DNA from: Mucor racemosus
Lineage: Eukaryota; Mucoromycota; Mucoromycetes; Mucorales; Mucoraceae
DNA length: 64,000 nucleotides
Reading direction: 5' to 3'
Assembly (NCBI GenBank): GCA_027405735.1
Contig: JAPEHQ010000001.1
Location: 3,162,001-3,226,000, forward strand
In this document: piece after piece, positions 58,524 through 64,000 of the stretch
Position numbering within the stretch: the first letter of the stretch is position 1
Layout of the letters: each line of letters starts with the position of its first letter
Made by a program: the position numbers and the translations under genes
Notes under the pieces: model-generated
What the model was told of the DNA's origin: nothing
Databases searched by the model: none
Seen by the model: the letters and a program-made list of their open reading frames with translations, nothing else

Positions 58524-59220
58524 GTATGAAAAAGGATCCATTTTCGACGAGGATATACAAGGGTAAATTCTCGCCGACCAAAAAAAATGATCAAAAAAAA
58601 TTAATATCCCCACGGAAAATAGGGCTACAGCTACGTATAAATACTCATTTTATAGATAATTTTGTTGCGCATAATGTGAAAATAAAATATTTTAGGATTG
58701 CATTTGAATGAAGGGTACTTTTTGATCAAAAACCGTTAAAATTTGACACTAAATTTACTAGAGATTTTATGAGAAAAACATTTTCAAAACCTACACAGAT
58801 CGATTCAGAATTAAAAACTGAACCCAAGATACTTAGTACGCTAGTTCAACTTACAACTTACTATGCATTTTTGTGAGTAATTAAACATACAAGGATTTTT
58901 TTGGATTTTTTTGGATTTTTTTTTCCATTTGAACACTTTTTGGATTCAAGCTCAGTTACATGTGCATATCTGATTATACAATTTTATATGGTGATATTCA
59001 AAATCGGAGCGTGCCCCCATTTCAATAGATAATTAGGAAATGAAAAATGTAGGGCTATATTTGAGATGCTATAGAATCTTGCCAAAAGAGCTATTTCTAT
59101 TCATGCTAATTTCTCAGCGAGTATAAGGGCTTCAAAAGTGAAACACTTGCTTTTACCCCGCTTGAAAACTCAACATAAGATGCCAAATATCTCGAGGTTT
59201 TAATAAGCTTGCACTTAAAA
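58524..59220 (+). repeat. R2 dispersed repeat copy 1, right part
   Basis: Starts with the GTATG duplication at 58524-58528 and continues the R2 copy begun at 51734: GACGAGGATATACAAGG, CCCCACGGAAAATAGGGCT, TTAGTACGCTAGTTCAACTTAC and CTCGAGGTTTTAATAAG. It matches about 60165-60848. Confidence 0.9.
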
Positions 59221-59738
59221 GCTGCTAAGCAAAATCTCTTGTTTTTCAATGTTTTATTACATATTAAAGTTTTAGGGATGGCTTTTTTTTGGACCCCCAA
59301 ACCTCATAATTGTAAATTCTGTTTTGTTTTGTTTTTCTGTTTTGTAGTTTTAACAATTTGGAGAATTTTCACATTTTTTTACAAAAGTATCGGTAGGAAT
59401 CAGGCAACCAAGTTTTCGGGGGTAAAATTGGCTGCTAAAAACGAATCTGCAATTCATTTTATTTTATGTATCAATTCGTCGAGATTTTTGTGGTATAAAT
59501 TTTACTACTGGATTTTAGTATGTACGCCTATTATGGCAACCCTTAAATTTCATTATAATGTCTTACTTGAACACATCATAAAAGTTATTGAGCAAATCAT
59601 TACATACATTTTGATATATAATTTTAAATGCCAAGTTTAGTTTCAACAATTTTAGAGGGCAAAATAAGCTGAAAAACGTGAATATTTGTATTGGTGATCA
59701 ATTTTAGCAGATTTTTTTTTCAAAAACAGTACCCATCC
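59221..59738. other. AT-rich spacer between the two R2 copies
   Basis: Contains an open frame (about 59209-59640) with no recognisable domain and no splice support. No other copy was noticed in the window. Confidence 0.4.
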
Positions 59739-60848
59739 ATTCAACATTGTCCCGGCTACAAATTTTATTAAATGAAGCAAGGATGGTTACTATAGTGATT
59801 GTTTCATAGATTTGAATCATGCAGAAATGGCCAGCTTAAAATTGAGAAAGCGCATTTGAAATGAAAATAAGTCGAGAAAATACTAAGGTATTGCAATGAT
59901 GGTTATTAAGTAAAGTCTACTTTATTTTTCATTCTCTACCAGGATATCTAGACTTTGGATGGCTGTAAAGACTTTTTTATTTTTTTATAAATTTTTTGAG
60001 AGCACTTTTTCTGTTATAGAGATCCATGAAGGGATGACAGGTATGCAAAACTAAAACCATAGGATAGTACGCATTAACGTCTACCGAACGAATTTTATCT
60101 CGTGAAAAAATATTGATTTTTGGTCGAGAAATTGAGATTGAATGATTGATTTTTGGTGATATAAAAAAGGATCAATTTTGGACGAGGATATACAAGGAAA
60201 AATTTTCGCCGACCAAAAAAAAAAATTAAAAAAATGTATATCCCCACGAAAAATAGGGCTAAAGCTACGAATAAATACTCATTTTATAGATAATTTTGTT
60301 GCGCATAATGTGAAAATAAAATATTTTAGGATTGCATTTGAATGAAGGGTACGTTTTGATCAAAAATCGTTAAAACTTGACACTAAATTTACTAGAGATT
60401 TTATGAGAAAAACATTTTCAAAACCTACACAGATCGATTCAGAATTAAAAACTAAACCCAAGATATTTAATACGCTAGTTCAACTTACTATGCATTTTTG
60501 TGAGTAATTAAACATACAAGGTTTTTTTTGAATTTTTTTGGATTTTTTTTCCATTTGAACACTTTTTGGATTCAAGCTCAGTTACATGTGCATATCTGAT
60601 TATACAATTTTATACGGTGATATTCAAAATTGGAGCGTGCCCCCATTTCAATAGATAATCAGGAAATGAAAAATGTAGGGCTATACTTGATATTCTACAG
60701 AATATTGACAAAAGACTTATTTCTAATCATGTTGATTTCTCAGCGAGTATAAGGGCTTCAAAAGTGAAACACTTGCCTTTACCCCGCTTAAAAACTCAAC
60801 ATAAGATGCCAAATATCTCGAGGTTTTAATAAGTTTGCACATAAAATT
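59739..60848 (+). repeat. R2 dispersed repeat copy 2 (uninterrupted)
   Basis: Direct repeat of copy 1 without the LTR element; at the position of the insertion it reads GATTTTTGGTGATATAAAAAAGG. It differs from copy 1 by scattered substitutions and short indels. Confidence 0.9.
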
Positions 60849-60976
60849 TCTAAGATAAATATTCTTGCTTTTCAAGATTTGGTGGATTCATTAACCATAA
60901 ACCTCATAATCCTAAATAAATAAATAAAAAAAAAAAAAAAAGACGGGAAAATGTTTTATGGTTCTGCTTACTTTTT

Positions 60977-61627
60977 TTGGGGGGATTCGAATCAAGGATT
61001 CAGAGGCTCTTCAGCTTTCCTCTCACTAATTACAAACAAATCAATGAAAGAAAGTTGTGGAGCACATACTTTGGTCCGCTTGTGTCCTACCTGATCGCAA
61101 TCCTGACAGACTTAATTGCCTTCCCTGGAGCAATACTATACCTAATGAAAAAGGAAAATCTCGACCTGATGTAGTGATTAGTGAAAAACAACAGTTGACA
61201 TTTGGAAGTAATGTCAGTTATGGCGAGACCAAAAATCAACAAGGTTGCTGTAGCAAGCTTTGTGTCTGGGCACCCTTCGTTTGGCTATTAATATCAATGA
61301 GCTTGTTGGCGCTCTTGCTGTCCAAATTCATGGCAAAAGAATCTAACACCTTGTATACATTTATAGAGTTTAATATCAATGTCCACCTTTAACGAAATCG
61401 GTCACCTTCGCTTCCTTCAGCCCCTGGAAGATTTACCTTTACTTTTTACTATGATCAATATCAAAAAACTTCTTGGGATCAATCACGTTTTCTGGAGCTT
61501 TTGTAGAAGATTCAAGCATCCTGATATCGTTGAAAGAAGATACAAGATAACTCAGGTGAATTTGGATGGTATGATTGATGCAAATCAAGACAGCATTCGC
61601 CGGTGTGCTTTGCGAGTTGGCCAGTGA
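60977..61627 (+). pseudogene. Decayed member of a multi-copy mucoralean hypothetical-protein family
   Basis: Pieces of one protein are spread over several frames: SRPDVVISEKQQLTFGSNVSYGETK (about 61163-61232), then in another frame LAININELVGALAVQIHGKRI followed by stops, then STFNEIGHLRFLQPLEDLPLLF...IKKLLGINHVFWSF...CALRVG (about 61382-61625). The order RPD-I/V-I--, LTFG----YGE-K, GALA-QIHG, FP/L-LE-LP-L, I--L--IN--FW and C-LR-G matches, from memory, a hypothetical family repeated many times in Mucorales genomes, often beside transposons. Function unknown. At least two stops and two frame changes are present, so it is not functional as read. Confidence 0.6.
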
Positions 61628-62189
61628 TTAGCCAGGAAATATTTCAGTACCTATTTTTTATCAATAAATACCATTTTACAGTTGGTTTTTTAAATAGTGT
61701 ATTTTAATTTTATCAATGCCCTTTTCTCTTTCTTTCATTTATTGACTATCATGAGCAGCACTATACCAAAATAATATGCTAAATGTAATAGTAAGGGATT
61801 TTTACTAAAATAAAAGGAGCACGTCGGTAGATATGCGACAATTATGCGCCAATTTTAGTTTAACTATTTTTCTAATTCGAAATTCCACAGATCTTACTGT
61901 ATTATGCATGATCACAGTGTATAAATTCATTATTTATTTAAGTCTGTACATTTTTTTTTGCTAGTCTTCCTTTTAAGCATTTCAGTTAAATATAGTACAT
62001 TTGGTTTTCCATAAATTGAAAAACAAAAAAAAATAGAGAATTAGAAAAAAAAAATAAGTTTAAAAAGGTGTGAACGACATTGATTATTGATGTTTTGATT
62101 TGCGTGATTGTGAGTGCTGTTGTTGTTGATATATGTATATATATGTTGATTACGATATGAGAGGAACATTAATATAAAAAAAAAACCAT
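61628..62189. other. Intergenic DNA and 3' flank of the PUB1-like gene
   Basis: AT-rich. A TTGTTGTTGAT run and a TATATGTATATATATG stretch (about 62118-62145) are the only visible low-complexity elements. No gene recognised. Confidence 0.4.
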
Positions 62190-63615
62190 TTAATTTCTAT
62201 TGTCTTGACGCCAGTTGTTGCTTTGTTGACGTTGACCACCATTATTGTAACCGTTGTTATACACAGGCCAGTTGTTGGGAGCACGATCCTTACCCCATGA
62301 TAACTATTGTAGAGCATTATGAATTAGCCGTAGCTCTCAATTGCCTCATTTCTTCATCAAAGAAAACTTACCTTGGCTTCGCGGCCATTAACATTCATAC
62401 CTTGTAAATGAACAATAGCATTAGCAGCATTTTGATGTGTGTCCAACCTAATTCAATATTAATAAACCTTGTAGCTTTTTCATCCTTTAGCAATAAATAC
62501 TTACTTGACAAAAGCAAATCCTCTATCAGCTTGCAACTTGACTTCTTGGATGAATCCAAATCTTTGGAAAGGTTGTAACAAATCATTATCAGAGGTGTTG
62601 GGAGGTAAGTTACCAACGTAAACACTAGTAACATAGGCAGGTGTTTGTTGAAGAACGGTTTCGTAAGGAAGTTGTTGTCCAGGACGAGGAGGGGGGGCAT
62701 CAGATTGACCCTTTTGAGTAGCCCAGTTGACACGAATGTTACGGGAACCCAATAATTCACCATTCATGGAAGCAATTGCTTGATCAGCTTCAGATTTCTC
62801 ACGGTAAGCAACAAAACCGAAACCTCTAGAGTTTCCAGACATAGTATCCCTCATAACATGAGCATTTCTACAAAGATATCCAATTTAATATTCATGCCCC
62901 TTCAGAAAACAAAACAAAAAACTTACACCAAAGTACCGAAAACACCGAAAGCTTGAGATAACAAATCGTCGGTAATCTCGGGTGCAAGATCGCCAATGAA
63001 GATCTGATATTGGTTAGGAGCTTCTTCCTTTTGAGTTTGTTGACCTTGTTGAGCCCAGTTAACTTTGATCTCCTATTAGATGCAAAATGGGTTCAGGAAA
63101 ATTTTTTTTTAGCTTTGAATATTAGATGTCCCCCCTCCCTGCCCCTCCCTCGGCCCCCTTTTTTGGCTATAATAGCGATGAAAGTAAACTTACATAGTCC
63201 AAAACCTTGTAGCCATTCAATTCTTGAATAGCTCTATCGGCAGCAATAGGCTCAACGAATTCAACGAAACCGTAATTGACGCTAGGCTGCAAAAAAAGGT
63301 TATTGTTAAATGTTAAATTTTGAAATGAAGAATTACAGGATTAATTGAAACGTACGAAAGGACCATGTCTATGCATCTATAATTGATAATGAATCAATGA
63401 ATACGCGTGTTTATAATTATTTTTGGATATCTCGACTTACAGCGACAATTTTGATGTTTGCTACAGAACCCATGGGTGAGAAATACTCGAGCAACATGGC
63501 ATCAGTGACTCTGCAAGGAAGAATTAGTAAACTACTACTTGATTTTAACTTGAATTTCTAAATGTCTGTACCTTTGGTCGAGGTTACCAACGTAAACGGT
63601 TGTTGTAGCAGACAT
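62190..63615 (-). CDS. Three-RRM RNA-binding protein, PUB1/TIA-1 family
   Basis: Multi-exon gene from ATG 63615 (MSATTTVYVGNLDQRVTDAMLLEYF). RRM1 has VYVGNL (RNP2) and YGFVEFVE (RNP1). RRM2 has QIFIGDLAPEI and RGFGFVAYREK. RRM3 has VYVGNLPPNT and RGFAFVKLDTH. The C-terminus is Asn/Gln/Gly-rich (WGKDRAPNNWPVYNNGYNN to WRQDNRN), a prion-like tail. The order and the WA.Q linkers (NWAQQGQQ, NWATQKGQ) match yeast Pub1 and animal TIA-1, which bind U-rich or poly(A)-associated mRNA, control mRNA stability and enter stress granules. At least seven short introns split the gene; a C-rich one (about 63125-63160) contains a CCCTCCCTGCCCCTCCCTCG run on the plus strand. Nam8-type splicing factors are the alternative. 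Confidence 0.9.
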
Positions 63616-63795
63616 TTTTCTTATAAAGTGTATAAAAAAAAGTTTTTGTAAATTGTAAAGGATCTTTTTTCTTTACCAGAAGAGAAAGATTTTTCAAAAG
63701 AAGAAGCCAAGATGCCGTCATCAAATGTTCAGCGGTTAGTCAAATCAAAGATGTAATGGTAGACTAGAAAAGGATCCAGTTCTCGAGCAAACTAA

Positions 63796-63842
63796 TTTGT
63801 TTCTCTCTCTCTCTTTTTCTCTTTCTCCCTCTCTTTTCTTGT
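63796..63842 (+). promoter_or_regulatory. CT-rich tract upstream of the Rho3-like gene
   Basis: TTTCTCTCTCTCTCTTTTTC-type pyrimidine tract on the sense strand, ending about 20 bp before the start codon. It parallels the tracts of the kinesin and SxIP-motif genes. Confidence 0.5.
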
Positions 63843-63861
63843 CAAAGCAATACAAAACAAG

Positions 63862-64000
63862 ATGCCTTTGTGCGGTAAAAATGAAATCAAAGCAACAAAT
63901 AGAAAGCTTGTTGTATGTGGAGATGGTGCTTGTGGAAAGACATCGCTATTAAATGTATTCACCAGAGATTACTTTCCTCAGGTATGCTTCATTATTATGC
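63862..64000 (+). CDS. Rho-family GTPase, Rho3-like (5' end only)
   Basis: Partial gene cut by the window end. Exon 1 (63862-63981) encodes [20 protein letters not shown], then [21 protein letters not shown], and ends at a GTATGC donor. The P-loop GDGACGKT followed by [11 protein letters not shown] is typical of fungal Rho3 (Rho1 has CLLIVFSKG-FP). Rho3 acts in polarised secretion and actin organisation at hyphal tips. The effector loop, switch II and CaaX box lie beyond the window, so subfamily assignment rests on 40 residues. Confidence 0.85.
   Translation, partial: MPLCGKNEIKATNRKLVVCGDGACGKTSLLNVFTRDYFPQVCFIIM

Noticed and set aside
59209..59640. 143-residue frame between R2 copies
   Set aside because: AT-driven composition with no domain or splice support.
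60975..60995. GGATTCGAATC B-box-like motif
   Set aside because: No cloverleaf on either strand; it lies next to the decayed hypothetical gene.
1..64000. CRISPR arrays, bacterial-type operons, rRNA genes
   Set aside because: None seen; the window is eukaryotic nuclear DNA with spliceosomal introns.

Overview
The window is nuclear DNA of an early-diverging filamentous fungus, most likely Mucoromycota and probably Mucorales. The evidence is AT-rich DNA, intron-bearing genes with short GT-AG introns of about 50-80 bp, fungal-specific genes (RIT1, YME2, a SEL1-repeat chitin synthase regulator, a Rho3-type GTPase), and animal-like genes that ascomycete yeasts usually lack (an INTS13/Asunder homologue, DENND11, TRAPPC12, METTL16). 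A decayed gene near 61 kb resembles a multi-copy hypothetical family that I recall from mucoralean genomes. The species cannot be named from the sequence.

Layout. 1-6.4 kb: repeat block. 6.4-21.1 kb: gene island with a succinate/fumarate carrier (-), YME2 (+), a SEL1-repeat protein (+), a Ser-rich protein with SxIP motifs (-) and an Unc104/KIF1-type kinesin-3 (-). 21.1-25 kb: non-coding DNA holding an 810-bp poly(A)-tailed retroposon flanked by a perfect 14-bp duplication. 25-31.4 kb: INTS13-like gene (-), head-to-head with a glycosidase-like plus FGE-like fusion gene (+). 31.4-40.7 kb: second repeat block, with inverted and direct copies of the 1-6 kb family, a 407-bp MITE with 63-bp inverted ends, and a near-perfect 526-bp foldback. 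40.7-50.4 kb: dense gene island: DENND11 (+), an unknown gene (-), MED31 (+), a small protein with an Atg8-interaction motif (-), RIT1 (-), METTL16 (+), TRAPPC12 (-). 51.7-60.9 kb: tandem dispersed repeats, one of them interrupted by an intact Ty3/Gypsy chromovirus with apparently identical 483-bp LTRs. 61-61.6 kb: pseudogene. 62.2-64 kb: a PUB1/TIA-1-type RNA-binding protein (-) and the start of a Rho3-like GTPase (+), cut by the window end.

The host genes do not form one pathway; they are ordinary housekeeping functions (mitochondria, cell wall and polarity, transport, RNA processing and modification). Two convergent pairs end only 4-5 bp apart. The least explained parts are the dispersed repeat family with its foldback derivative and the retroposon. 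Gene models were built by eye by joining reading frames at GT-AG (once GC-AG) sites. Exon boundaries were checked for frame, and for a few genes total coding length was summed and found divisible by three, but nothing was aligned to databases.
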